Shown here: piece after piece, positions 1 to 8,726 of the stretch
How positions within the stretch are numbered: position 1 is the stretch's first letter
How the letters are laid out: the number at the start of each line of letters is the position of its first letter
IMG/VR virus record: IMGVR_UViG_3300037502_002145
Location: 51,872 to 115,871 of that record
Source: a virus
Reading direction: 5' to 3' (one strand)
DNA length: 64,000 nucleotides
Notes under the pieces: model-generated
Seen by the model: only the letters and a program-made list of their open reading frames with translations
Database searches by the model: none
Told to the model about the DNA's origin: nothing
Translations under genes and position numbers: made by a program

Positions 1-410
1 ACAACATAATCTTCAATAAACATTGTACGATTAATTTTATCTTGAATTCTTTGAGCTTCATTGTTATAAACAGTTACGTCAAGGTACTTATTTTTCAATC
101 TTTCAATTATCTTAGAATTGTTATTTACTTTTTTTATTTTGTTATTTATGATTTCTGTATATTTATTGTTTCTTTGTTGATATGTATTAGAATATTTATA
201 ATGATCACGAATTTTTATCAATAACTCTATTTTTTTTCTGTCTACGCACTTATTTCTTATATCTCTTATAGTGCGTAGTATCTGATTATCAGAAAGTCCT
301 ATTATTTCTTTAAGATCTTTTGATTCATTAAATGTATTATTAATATTGTAGTCAAATTCTTTTAATCTACCTGAATGAAATTTACGCACATATAATGGTC
401 TATTTGTCAT
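1..410 (-). CDS. Hypothetical basic protein, 5' part of the gene (runs off the left edge)
   Basis: The open frame starts at an ATG read leftwards from 410, 8 nt after a GGAGG site, and stays open to base 1, giving at least 136 residues. The visible part is rich in Lys, Asn and Ile and looks largely helical. I do not recognise the family. It follows a minus-strand helicase-like gene and a small gene in the same direction, so it probably belongs to the operon driven from about 2410. The coding frame is convincing; the function is unknown. Confidence 0.7.
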   Translation of the reverse strand, partial: MTNRPLYVRKFHSGRLKEFDYNINNTFNESKDLKEIIGLSDNQILRTIRDIRNKCVDRKKIELLIKIRDHYKYSNTYQQRNNKYTEIINNKIKKVNNNSKIIERLKNKYLDVTVYNNEAQRIQDKINRTMFIEDYV

Positions 411-415
411 TAGAT

Positions 416-460
416 TTACCTCCAATTCTCCTTAAATATTATTTGTTTATTTAATGCCAT
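416..460 (-). CDS. Possible 14-residue leader peptide
   Basis: An ATG preceded by TTGGAGG opens a 14-codon frame. Its last codons contain the ribosome site of the next gene (start at 410). This arrangement would couple translation of the downstream gene to the peptide. The peptide is not recognisable, and the frame could be fortuitous. Confidence 0.35.
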   Translation of the reverse strand: MALNKQIIFKENWR

Positions 461-500
461 TATCAAACCTCCAATTTCTTTGTTAGATATATTTAAAGTT

Positions 501-767
501 TTATATTAGTTTCGTTTTAGCTTGTTCTTCTAAAACCTTAAAAATATAATTTACTTTTCCATATGAACTTGTGATAGTAGCAATTCTTTTAATTAAATAT
601 GATTTATAATCTTCATAAATGGTCAATAAAAGAGATAAATCATAATTTTGTGTTAAAATTTTTATTTTCTTACCAACGTATCCATTCAGTGCCGTATTAT
701 TATTTAATAATTCCTCTATAATACCCTTATGTAGTTGAATTCTTAATTCTTTATTTACGTTATCCAT
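501..767 (-). CDS. Small hypothetical protein (88 aa)
   Basis: It starts at ATG 767 with AAGGAG 7 nt upstream and lies 13 bp after the helicase-like gene, so the two are co-transcribed. The protein is mixed-charge, probably helical and of unknown family. Its stop codon falls inside the recurring AATATAAAAC box (498-507 on the minus strand). Confidence 0.65.
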   Translation of the reverse strand: MDNVNKELRIQLHKGIIEELLNNNTALNGYVGKKIKILTQNYDLSLLLTIYEDYKSYLIKRIATITSSYGKVNYIFKVLEEQAKTKLI

Positions 768-780
768 TAACTCTCTCCTT

Positions 781-1995
781 TTAATGTTTTATATTAGTGC
801 CGTTAGATACTTCATCAATCCATTGTATAAGTAGTTTTCTCATTCTACTACTTGGTATGTATAACCAAATTTCTTTATTTTCTCTTATTGCAGATCTCCA
901 TATAAACTGTAGCATTTCACTTACGGCATAAGCATCTTCCTCAACAGTAATACCATTCTGTGTAAAGAAATTCTTAATGCAAGGATTAAAATATTTGTTA
1001 ATCAAGTAAGCAACAGCAATTCTATCTCTATATTCATTTGTTGCTCTAACATTGGAAGATACAAAGCCTTTGGCATAACCTTTACCTGCTACCAATGGTT
1101 TAAATTTTTTGAACGTAGTCCATAAGTTTTCACTTGATTTTGTTTTTGTATAATTCTTAAAATAATTACCGGTTGCATTCTTTAGTTGTTTCATTAATTG
1201 ATTATTCTGATTCCTTAAATACCAAGTTTTTGAGAGGGATGATTCCATATCTCCTATACGATTAAGCTTTGCATTATCGCAAATATGTATTAATTTATTA
1301 TAATCAGGTACTTTGTAATCAACAACCTCAGTAGTAAACTCATAGTTGTTTATATTGTCGCCCTTAATGTACAAATATGTATACTCAACCCCGTAGTAGT
1401 CATAGTAATACTTTTGAGTTTGAGCATTGAACATGTAGGTTAATATATAAATATTTCTAAATGCTCTAAAAGTAGTAATAGGGAACAACCACAACATAGC
1501 AACATCACTATATATGGCTAAACAATGTAAATCACATAACCTTTTTTCATCTTGAAATTTACCATCGTAATCTTTAGCATGCCAATTTAATAATCCATTC
1601 TCATCAACATGAACATATTTGTCTAGCATAGTGTTTAAATCATCTTTAGATATCTCGTATGGTTCTATGACATCAGCCACCTCATCCATAATTAACGTAT
1701 AATTATTAGCATAAGCAAGATCAATTATTTCTTCATCAAACATACTAAACAGTGAATGAGTAGATACAATATTGTATCCTTTCTCAAACAGATGTTTAAT
1801 ACCATTTAATTTACTTCCATATGTCTCTGGTTGTTTAAAATTTTTATTAACACAACTAGTCATTATTCTTTTTACTTCTGTCAGATATGGGGTTATGTAT
1901 AAAAACTTTACATCATCATCTGAATTGTTAATAAAGTTTATACTACTGCTGGTCTTACCAGCTCCCATAACTGCATCAATTACATTTACATTCAT
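781..1995 (-). CDS. SF2 helicase-like P-loop ATPase (404 aa)
   Basis: The start at ATG 1995 has AAAGGAG upstream. A Walker A loop (AVMGAGKT, residues 8-15) sits at the extreme N-terminus, and a Walker B motif LIMDE follows at 101-105. Near residue 370, QFIWRSAIR resembles the arginine-finger motif VI of superfamily 2 helicases. Phage replication or recombination helicases have this arrangement, so DNA unwinding is the likely role (inference). It is the first gene of a minus-strand operon whose promoter is near 2410, and the two genes downstream are hypothetical. An ATPase of another P-loop class is possible, but the Walker B and motif VI pairing favours SF2. Confidence 0.7.
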   Translation of the reverse strand: MNVNVIDAVMGAGKTSSSINFINNSDDDVKFLYITPYLTEVKRIMTSCVNKNFKQPETYGSKLNGIKHLFEKGYNIVSTHSLFSMFDEEIIDLAYANNYTLIMDEVADVIEPYEISKDDLNTMLDKYVHVDENGLLNWHAKDYDGKFQDEKRLCDLHCLAIYSDVAMLWLFPITTFRAFRNIYILTYMFNAQTQKYYYDYYGVEYTYLYIKGDNINNYEFTTEVVDYKVPDYNKLIHICDNAKLNRIGDMESSLSKTWYLRNQNNQLMKQLKNATGNYFKNYTKTKSSENLWTTFKKFKPLVAGKGYAKGFVSSNVRATNEYRDRIAVAYLINKYFNPCIKNFFTQNGITVEEDAYAVSEMLQFIWRSAIRENKEIWLYIPSSRMRKLLIQWIDEVSNGTNIKH

Positions 1996-2361
1996 TCAAT
2001 TCTCCTTTCATTTTTCTAGAACCTTTTTTCTCTGATTTGGTTCTAACTCATTTTTAAAGAATGTAGTGTTTAATAGGGTTGTAGCGATTCGGATTTTATG
2101 GTTAAAAACATTAAAAGTTCTAAAATTTTTTACAAACCTAGTAAAATCAATGGTTGTAGCCTATACCCTTTAAGAGAGAAGGATATAAAAGTACTAAAAT
2201 ATAAAAATAATAATTATCTCTCTGAGAAATGGCGTCTTTTTGCCATTTGGAAGAGACAGACATCGTTTGGCTTTTTCAAACGGTGGTTGCTATGTTTACA
2301 CTAGTTATCCGTCTAAGATTAATTTTATCAATTTAACACCTCCTATGTTGAATAATTTTCA
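1996..2361 (-). promoter_or_regulatory. Structured 5' leader of the minus-strand operon
   Basis: About 370 nt separate the promoter from the helicase-like gene. Read on the minus strand, a GGAGG site (around 2335) precedes a possible 8-codon TTG-started peptide. Two hairpins follow: 2261-2269 with 2277-2285 (9 bp, one G-T pair) and 2227-2233 with 2242-2248 (7 bp). A peptide followed by hairpins suggests attenuation-type control, but this is inference. I see no other gene here. Confidence 0.4.
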
Positions 2362-2424
2362 GTTTTATATTAATCTCATTAAACTATATCATACCAATGA
2401 TTAGGTTGTCAACAGTTTTATATT
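2362..2424 (-). promoter_or_regulatory. Promoter of the minus-strand operon flanked by two AATATAAAAC boxes
   Basis: Read on the minus strand, an AATATAAAAC box (2424-2415) directly precedes TTGACA (2412-2407). An AT-rich -10 region follows at about 2390-2384; the best fit is GATATA at 16 nt spacing, which is weak. A second AATATAAAAC box (2371-2362) lies just downstream of the start region. Confidence 0.55.
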
Positions 2425-2519
2425 AATTTCCTTAAATATTTTTAGTTCATTTTCTTTCTGTAGAGAAAGATATAAGCCATTGTAATTCTATAGGTATATT
2501 AGTTATCCTTTTCATAGTT

Positions 2520-2559
2520 AAAATAGCTCTACCAAACTCACAGAAAGCCTAGGGATATT
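2520..2559 (+). repeat. 40-bp dispersed repeat, copy A
   Basis: This is one of three 40-bp copies (others at 6763-6802 and 6952-6991). All begin AAAAT, carry TCTAC at offset 8-9 and end TAGGGATATT; the middle is variable. Copy A lies between the minus-strand operon promoter and the parM gene, and copies B and C lie beyond the par/FtsK block, near the origin. Confidence 0.6.
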
Positions 2560-2623
2560 CCTACATCATTATCTTAGGTGGTATTTCTATATAAATTGAT
2601 AATAAGTACAAGCAGTTGATATT

Positions 2624-2728
2624 TTTCATGTAAAATCATTAAATTACAGTCACATTTCATGTAAGTTTCTCATATAGTGTATTAACAAATCAAAATTATC
2701 AACAAATGTAGCATGATATTTCATGTAA
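2624..2728 (+). repeat. Candidate parC centromere repeats upstream of parM
   Basis: Three exact direct copies of TTTCATGTAA lie at 2624-2633, 2655-2664 and 2719-2728, immediately before the parM-like gene. In ParMRC systems the centromere that binds ParR is usually a set of ~10-bp repeats just upstream of parM, which also acts as the operon operator. The position and repeat length fit, but binding is inferred. The rest of 2460-2623 holds no gene. Confidence 0.5.
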
Positions 2729-2753
2729 TTACATTAATTTTCAAGGAGGCTAT

Positions 2754-3674
2754 ATGAGTAAGATTAAAGGATTGGATCATGGTTATCTCTATACTAAGGA
2801 CAATGAGAAGCGTATATTTAGGTCAGCATTTACTAAGTCAGGTTTAGCTATGGGAGCAACATCATTTATCACTATTAATGGAGTTGACCATTCTGTTGGT
2901 ACTGGTAATAGAACAATTTCATTTGATAAAACTGATTCTGATATGAATGAGGTGGGAACATTAACAATGTTAGCTATGGACGGAGACAATGATTATTATC
3001 TTGTAGTTGGATTGCCTATAAGCCAATATCAATCTCAAAAGGATAAGTTTAAGAAAATGATTATGGGATACAACGATAGAGAAGTAATATACCGTGGTAA
3101 GAAGATGGATATTAAGATTAACGATGTATATGTATTACCACAGGGAGTAGGAGCATTACTTAGTCTTGATGAGTTAAAGGGTAATATCGTTATATTTGAC
3201 TTTGGTGGTTTAACTATTGATATTGCCAGTATAGAAATTGTATATGGCAATCCAGTGTTGAAGAAATATGATACATGGACTGAGGGAATACAGAAGATTT
3301 ATTCTAGAGTGGTTAATGCAGTTAATGAGAAATATAATCTAACACTTGATGTATCAGAGGCAGAGAATATATTAGTTAATGGTTTAACTTTATATGGGGA
3401 GAAAGTGTCAACTGATTTTCTTGAGCCAGTATTAAGACAATATCTTGACCCTATACTAACCAATTTCAAAGTTAACTTTACCGATATTAATTCACAAGTT
3501 TATCTATGTGGTGGTAGTGCTATTATATTTGAGAGTTTGTTTAAAACACATTTTCCACATGCAAGGTTAATGTACAATAGTCAATTTGCTAATGCAATCG
3601 GATATCATAAGTGTGGCTTACAAAAGTACGGACATTTATGTGACATTAAACCACAGCCGATATGTAGGAGGTAA
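2754..3674 (+). CDS. parM: ParM/StbA-like actin ATPase for DNA segregation
   Basis: 306 residues, ATG 2754, AAGGAGG upstream. Actin-fold signatures are visible: a phosphate-1 motif near residue 8 (LDHGYLY), phosphate-2 DFGGLTID at 149-156 and an adenosine motif CGGSA near 250. ParM-family proteins polymerise with ATP and push plasmid copies apart when bound to the ParR-parC complex. Direct repeats upstream and a small gene 5 bp downstream (candidate ParR) complete the expected cassette. The family call is firm; the exact subfamily (ParM or Alp) is not determined. Confidence 0.88.
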   Translation: MSKIKGLDHGYLYTKDNEKRIFRSAFTKSGLAMGATSFITINGVDHSVGTGNRTISFDKTDSDMNEVGTLTMLAMDGDNDYYLVVGLPISQYQSQKDKFKKMIMGYNDREVIYRGKKMDIKINDVYVLPQGVGALLSLDELKGNIVIFDFGGLTIDIASIEIVYGNPVLKKYDTWTEGIQKIYSRVVNAVNEKYNLTLDVSEAENILVNGLTLYGEKVSTDFLEPVLRQYLDPILTNFKVNFTDINSQVYLCGGSAIIFESLFKTHFPHARLMYNSQFANAIGYHKCGLQKYGHLCDIKPQPICRR

Positions 3675-3679
3675 TTGTT

Positions 3680-3973
3680 ATGGGTAAGAAGAAAATTAAG
3701 TCTGAAGATGATAGGCTAAAAATTGAAGTGACATTTAAGAAAACAGAATTTGAAAGAGATTTGTACTCACGTATAGATATGAGCAGTATAATGATTGGTA
3801 AAGCAGTGTGGATGAAAATAGCAGCATTAGAGAAATTGGAAAGAGATGAGAATCAATCATTTTATAGGCAATCAGATGAATATAAAAATAATCAATATAT
3901 TCAACAAGAACATAAAGATGATATTCCATTAGCAGAAGAAGGATTAAATAACTTGTTGAGTATGTTTAGCTAA
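3680..3973 (+). CDS. Candidate ParR-like centromere-binding adaptor (97 aa)
   Basis: This small charged protein is encoded 5 bp after the parM-like gene with a good ribosome site (GGAGG). The N-terminal ~45 residues are basic and could form a ribbon-helix-helix DNA-binding fold; the C-terminal part is acidic and ends in a short hydrophobic tail, as in ParR proteins that bind ParM filaments. The assignment rests mainly on position and size. It could be an unrelated small protein. Confidence 0.55.
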   Translation: MGKKKIKSEDDRLKIEVTFKKTEFERDLYSRIDMSSIMIGKAVWMKIAALEKLERDENQSFYRQSDEYKNNQYIQQEHKDDIPLAEEGLNNLLSMFS

Positions 3974-3985
3974 AGGAGGTCTTCA

Positions 3986-5248
3986 ATGGCAGCAAAGAAA
4001 AGTTTTAAGAAGAATATCGTTACTAACAGTATGTATTCATTACTAAGTGGAGTTGGATTACAGGCTTTAATGCCTATGTTTGTTGAGAATGGAGGTGGTA
4101 CTGAAAATCTATTGTTATATCTGTTAAAGGCATTTGGTATATTGGGTATATTCTATTATGCATGGACTTGGAGTAAATTTGATAAGCTATTTGAGAATTT
4201 AGGGCTAGGTATAGATGGTGCTTACCCTATAATGAAAAGTAAGCGTAAGACAGATTATAGCGAGATATATAAGTTTACATTACCTAGAGGATTGAGTTTG
4301 GCTGACTTTGATAAGCATAAAGATGCGATTGAACAATTCCTCGGCAGAAAGATAGATATTAAGTATACTTACAAGGAGATTTATATTGAGGTGTACAACG
4401 AGAATCAGAAGACGTTGTATGAATATGTACCTACTAAAATTAAAGGTGAAGTTCCTATTATGGTGGGATATGACCGTAAGGGTGAATTACATGGTTGTGA
4501 TTTATCAGATGGTGAACCACATATGGGTATCTATGGAGAAACTGGTAGTGGAAAAAGTACCGTGCTTAGAGCTATAATAACCAATTTAATTCTTATGTCG
4601 AATGTTATACTTCATCTAGTGGATCTTAAAAATGGTGCAGAACTTAATATTTTCCGTAAGTCTAGTAAGGTTAAAAGTTTTTGTAGGAGTATTAATGAAA
4701 CAGAAAAGTTACTCGAAGATTTAGTTTCTGAGGTTGATAGACGATATGATTTGTTTTATGAAAATGATGTTAAGGACATAAAAGAGTATAATAAAAAATT
4801 CAAAAATAAGAAAATGAATTATCAGGTGTTAGTTATAGATGAGTTTGCAGACTTAAAGCCAAAGTCCGATAGTATGAAGAGCTTAAAAGAACTAGGACGT
4901 AAAAGTAGAGCATCAGGAGTCCACATCATAATTGCGACTCAAAGACCTTCATCTACAGTGTTAGATGGAGATATTAAAGCCAACGTAACCTCTATACTTG
5001 GCTTAAAAACCATGAATGGAACAAATAGCTCAGTAGCCATGGATGAAACTGGATTAGAAAAATTAAGAGGTAAAGGTCATGGTATATTTAAGCGTGGGGG
5101 AAAAGTTGAGATTCAAGCTCCATTCTTAGATCCGGATAGAGCTAGAGATCTAATTAAGCATACGTTTATTGATAAGAAAGTTGAAAAAGAAGTCAAGAAT
5201 GGTAATGTATCAGAGGATAGTATATTAGAGGCGGTGAGTAATTTATGA
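3986..5248 (+). CDS. FtsK/TcpA-like membrane-anchored DNA translocase
   Basis: 420 residues, ATG 3986, with AAAGGAGG upstream. A hydrophobic segment at residues 42-60 can anchor it in the membrane. The motor domain has Walker A GETGSGKS (184-191), Walker B VLVIDE (281-286) and a downstream ATQRP motif typical of FtsK/SpoIIIE enzymes. It lacks the gamma domain of chromosomal FtsK, matching short plasmid and ICE versions (TcpA, Tn916 Orf21) that handle DNA during replication, segregation or conjugation. The last codons overlap the next gene by 4 bp, so the two are translationally coupled. Confidence 0.85.
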   Translation: MAAKKSFKKNIVTNSMYSLLSGVGLQALMPMFVENGGGTENLLLYLLKAFGILGIFYYAWTWSKFDKLFENLGLGIDGAYPIMKSKRKTDYSEIYKFTLPRGLSLADFDKHKDAIEQFLGRKIDIKYTYKEIYIEVYNENQKTLYEYVPTKIKGEVPIMVGYDRKGELHGCDLSDGEPHMGIYGETGSGKSTVLRAIITNLILMSNVILHLVDLKNGAELNIFRKSSKVKSFCRSINETEKLLEDLVSEVDRRYDLFYENDVKDIKEYNKKFKNKKMNYQVLVIDEFADLKPKSDSMKSLKELGRKSRASGVHIIIATQRPSSTVLDGDIKANVTSILGLKTMNGTNSSVAMDETGLEKLRGKGHGIFKRGGKVEIQAPFLDPDRARDLIKHTFIDKKVEKEVKNGNVSEDSILEAVSNL

Positions 5249-5805
5249 CAACTAGAGATAGTGCGATTGTTAATTTTCTAAGTGATTGTAAAGTGGCTAG
5301 AACATCTACAATTGCTGAGATATTCTTTCCAAGTCCACATGCGTGTTATAAACGACTACAGGTGTTGTATAAAAATAAAAAGGTTAAGAGGACGAGAGAT
5401 TTTGTATCATGTGAGTATGTATATCATTATAAAAAGAATCTACCCCAACAATTAACACATAGTTTGCTGGTTACTGACTTTTATCGTGAGCTGCATAGGA
5501 AGTGTGAGGTGTTAAGCTTTAAGATTGAGCCTGTAATGGATAATATACGACCAGATGCAGTATTTGGCTATAAGTTTCATGGTAAGCCTTATATGGGGCT
5601 ATTAGAGGTTGAAATAAGCAATAAAGGATTTAATAGTGGTAAGTATGAAAAATTTTATTCTAGTGGCGATTATAAGAAGTTTTTACCGGTTATGCCTACT
5701 ATATTTGTTGTTGGGAATAAGGAGAAGATTAAATTACCAAAGGACAGTAAAGTTAACTATAACGTAATAGACTTGGAATTTAATGAGTTTAGACTATATG
5801 TATAA
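5245..5805 (+). CDS. Replication-relaxation family protein
   Basis: 186 residues overlapping the FtsK-like gene by 4 bp. The N-terminal ~55 residues form a winged-helix-like domain (RTSTIAEIFFPSPHACYKRL). The C-terminal half contains a nuclease-like core (IRPDAVFGY, GLLEVEIS). This matches the Replic_Relax family, which is usually encoded beside FtsK/TcpA-like ATPases on Gram-positive plasmids and integrative elements. Its biochemical role in that pair is not well defined. The gene is followed by a strong terminator. Confidence 0.7.
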   Translation: MTTRDSAIVNFLSDCKVARTSTIAEIFFPSPHACYKRLQVLYKNKKVKRTRDFVSCEYVYHYKKNLPQQLTHSLLVTDFYRELHRKCEVLSFKIEPVMDNIRPDAVFGYKFHGKPYMGLLEVEISNKGFNSGKYEKFYSSGDYKKFLPVMPTIFVVGNKEKIKLPKDSKVNYNVIDLEFNEFRLYV

Positions 5806-5812
5806 AAGACTT

Positions 5813-5851
5813 AAAGGGTGGATGTAAAATAATCCCCCCTTTATTTTTTTT
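5813..5851 (+). terminator. Rho-independent terminator of the par/FtsK operon
   Basis: An 11-position stem with one mismatch (5813-5823 with 5832-5842) is followed by a run of T residues (5844-5851). It lies just after the replication-relaxation gene. Confidence 0.85.
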
Positions 5852-5897
5852 GTTTATTTGTTTTAATATTGGACATACTGTGGGTGAGGTGAAGTCT

Positions 5898-6431
5898 ATG
5901 GAAGAGTTAATAATTTTAGTATTGATATTATATTGTATGTATGCATTTGGTAATCAGTTTACTAAGATAGAATATCAAAAATTTAAGAATAATAAGCCAG
6001 TAGGAGATATTGGTGAGAAAATAGTTAAGAGTAGACTAGATAGATTATCTGATGAATTTGTTGTTTCTCATGATGTTTATTTTGGTAATGCCCAGATAGA
6101 TCATCTAGTTGTTAGCCATGAGAAGAATATTATATTTGTGATTGAGACTAAGATGTGGGGAGGTATTATTACTGGGGAATGTAATGATGCTAAGTGGGAA
6201 CAGAATAAGGGTGGTCAGATTAAGTATTTAGATAATCCTATGATGCAGAATAAATATCATTGTAGGGTGGTAAGAAAGTATTATCCGGACTATAAAGTTT
6301 ACAATGTTGTTGTCTTTGTGAGAAATACAAACGTACCAAATTACCCTAGCGTTATGAATGAGAATAATTTAGTTGATTATATTTATAGGGTATCTAAAAA
6401 GGTATCTAATAGGGTTATAATTGGGGTATAA
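5898..6431 (+). CDS. NERD-domain nuclease-related protein, membrane-anchored
   Basis: The best start is ATG 5898, 8 nt after GGTGAGG, giving 177 residues; an upstream frame extension is unlikely. Residues 3-17 are hydrophobic (LIILVLILYCMYAFG) and may anchor the protein. Then come GDIGEKIV, NAQIDHLVVS and FVIETK, the E...QID...ExK pattern of the NERD branch of the PD-(D/E)XK fold. NERD proteins are inferred nucleases or DNA-processing factors common on plasmids. It has no clear promoter of its own and follows the terminator by 47 bp. Confidence 0.7.
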   Translation: MEELIILVLILYCMYAFGNQFTKIEYQKFKNNKPVGDIGEKIVKSRLDRLSDEFVVSHDVYFGNAQIDHLVVSHEKNIIFVIETKMWGGIITGECNDAKWEQNKGGQIKYLDNPMMQNKYHCRVVRKYYPDYKVYNVVVFVRNTNVPNYPSVMNENNLVDYIYRVSKKVSNRVIIGV

Positions 6432-6762
6432 ACAGATTGGTTGTCTATATCCCTACATATCTAGCTTTTATCATATTTAGGACAAACTTTATTAATCCTT
6501 TATCATCATTTTTACTGCTGCTACTACTTCCCCCTCTCTCAACCCTTTAGTCTGTGGTTTGCCTTTTCCCGTTTGCACACTCTGTTGTTTCCCAGTAGCG
6601 TACATTTATGTATTCATTCATTATAGTTATAGTATTGACATAATGACGATGAATTATACTTGTTTGTAGAATGTAATATATGGAAATTTTAAAAGTAGTT
6701 TTATATGGGCTGTTTTAAGCGTTTATTTTTGTTTAGGTATAGTAGATATCCTAAAATGATTT

Positions 6763-6802
6763 AAAATGTGTCTACGGACGTGTAGGAAAGCGTAGGGATA
6801 TT
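6763..6802 (+). repeat. 40-bp dispersed repeat, copy B
   Basis: Same length and conserved ends as copies A and C (AAAAT...TCTAC...TAGGGATATT). It lies in the G-rich half of the origin region. Confidence 0.6.
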
Positions 6803-6951
6803 GTTATACATAAAGATTTAGTGTGGAGATTAGATATTAGATAAATGAGATTTATATGCTGGTTGATTGTGGTAATTAAAATATATTAAATATTTGAAAG
6901 GATTTAAGCTAGTTTTATATTGTAGGTAAGGTTTATATCACCCAAGTGGTA

Positions 6952-6991
6952 AAAATGGCTCTACGGGCTTATACGGAAGTCTAGGGATATT
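6952..6991 (+). repeat. 40-bp dispersed repeat, copy C
   Basis: Third copy, 189 bp after copy B. The conserved flanks and exactly equal length with a divergent centre suggest a site bound at both ends or a conserved RNA or single-strand structure. Confidence 0.6.
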
Positions 6992-7609
6992 ATAAATTAA
7001 TTATATATGTGGTGATTACAATTAAGCAGACCTTTTGGTAATATGATCTGCTTATTGTGTTGATGATAATTTGTGGGGAGTATATCAAAAATATCACTGG
7101 GATAGTTTAAAGGATTATTTGGGTTAAGTCAATGGTAATAATTTGAAAACTTCGGTGATGGTATAGTTTGAAGTTGGAGTTTTGTTAGTCGTGATAAGGG
7201 TTTGAGGGGATTTTATGGTGTGATATATTGGGTTAAGTTTGAGTGATAAAAGTTGTAAATTTGGGTGATTTGGGTATGATTCGGAGAAAAGCCAGTGTTT
7301 ATAAGGGTTTGAGAGATTTGTGGTGATTTTGGTGAAGTCGGGTAATTGAGTAGGAAAAGTGTGGAGATGGTTGATTTTACTAGGGTTGTCGGATTTTAGG
7401 GTTGTATAATTATACATAATGGGAGTGAGTTTGGTGGGTGAGTTAAAATGGCTGGAATGGTTGATTTTAGTGGGTTTTACCGAAGTGGGTATCGAATAAA
7501 AATGGGGGAAATTTGGGGGAAATTGGGATGGGAGTTGGATTTTTGAGGTAAGAGGTGAGTGGAATAGATAGGGGCTATTTGGCTATAGAAAAAGTGTCTA
7601 AAAATGTAA

Positions 7610-7626
7610 ATATACCCGGGGTATAT
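7610..7626. repeat. 17-nt palindrome in the origin region
   Basis: ATATACCC and GGGTATAT are perfect 8-nt inverted arms around a single G. The GC-rich core stands out from the AT-rich surroundings. It lies about 250 bp before the DnaA boxes. Confidence 0.5.
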
Positions 7627-7878
7627 AGATAAATAATGTCATACATTAGTATAGTAATATATGATATTTACTAGTGTTTTAAAGGTTAATATGGTTTTAT
7701 GTAATTTTACCATATTAACTATTATGTGATATTAGTTGAATTGTGACAGTAAGTGGGATCAAGCTTAAAATGTATAGTATACTTTGCATTATTATCATTA
7801 ATCTGGTATGGTTGATATTAATAATTGACAGTGCCAGAGTTCGTTTTAGTCACTTTACTTTTTCAAGTTACTAAAAAG

Positions 7879-7974
7879 TTATCCACAATCTATCCACATT
7901 TCTATCCACAATATTCATCTCAATCACAAAAGTTATCCACATTATCCACATAGTTATCCACCGGTTTATCCACA
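7879..7974 (+). other. Candidate replication origin: seven same-strand DnaA boxes
   Basis: Seven boxes lie within 96 bp, all in one orientation: TTATCCACA at 7879, 7933, 7942 and 7966, CTATCCACA at 7890 and 7902, and TTATCCACC at 7954. TTATCCACA is the standard bacterial DnaA box. The cluster sits at an abrupt strand-composition switch and within a gene-free region, as expected for an origin opened by host DnaA. No Rep initiator gene is recognised in the window, which also favours host-initiated replication. Confidence 0.8.
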
Positions 7975-8394
7975 ATACATTATGAATAACTATTCACTAT
8001 AAAGCATAATATTACATCTATGTATATCCTACTAATTTACTCAGATATAAACTTTACTGACTACTTACCACAATTCAGTCACTATAATATTCATATCAAT
8101 TTACTATGCATACTATATATTAATAATCTATTTAGACAACTATCGAATTAGTTTATCGCTCTAACCATAATCCTAACTGGAAATAAAATATATCAATATT
8201 AATCCAATACTATTATACCACACCAAGTCAACCGGTTACACCAAACTTGATCCAAAATCCATTCTATCACCTACAATATATAGTACCCAATCCCAAGTAA
8301 TCCCACTCATAACCACTATATATAGCATAGCAAACTGCACAAATAATAACTATATATACCCAATATATTTGGTAATAATTACACCAATAAAACT

Positions 8395-8435
8395 AATATA
8401 AAACTATAGACAAATAAGTTGAACTATGATATAAT
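8395..8435 (+). promoter_or_regulatory. Promoter with upstream AATATAAAAC box, driving the early small-gene region
   Basis: AATATAAAAC at 8395-8404 is followed by TAGACA (8407-8412), a 17-nt spacer and TATAAT (8430-8435). It is the last promoter seen before the long run of + strand small genes, which begin about 290 nt downstream. Confidence 0.7.
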
Positions 8436-8726
8436 AAAGATAGTTAAAGAAGAGATACACAAGTAACCAACAAACCCAATAAGTCGCAAGTCGCACACAC
8501 TGTACAATGATAATTGAATATAGGTTTTAAATTAACAACAGTAATATAACACAATGTAATTATATCATACTAGCAACTTATAACTGAAATAATCTTGATA
8601 CCTGAATCAGAGTAGGATATACACGAAAAGATGGAGGATAAAACAACAGCAAAAATAAATTGTTATGACTTGTTAGTATTAATAAATACATTGTAACAAA
8701 CAAAAAATATAATGGAGGTATTCACT

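Larger units (their letters stand above)
6432..8726. other. Large non-coding region containing the candidate origin
   Basis: I find no convincing gene in 2.3 kb. From 6600 to about 7700 the + strand is very poor in C and rich in G and T; between about 7750 and 7860 this reverses, and to 8700 it is rich in C and A and poor in G. The switch abuts a cluster of DnaA boxes. The G-rich half has diffuse direct repeats, for example AAGGGTTTGAG at about 7194 and 7301 and ATGGTTGATTTTA at about 7370 and 7457. Two 40-bp repeats and a 17-nt palindrome are listed separately. A 21-codon frame at 8631-8696 lacks a ribosome site and is doubtful. Confidence 0.75.

Noticed and set aside
2098-2304. 68-codon + strand open frame opposite the minus-strand leader
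   Set aside because: It has no ribosome site, crosses the two hairpins and lies antisense to a promoter-linked leader; composition does not look coding.
7124-7417. 97-codon minus-strand open frame in the origin region
   Set aside because: It is a by-product of the G/T-rich, C-poor strand (giving Thr/Pro/Asn/Leu-rich translation), without a ribosome site.
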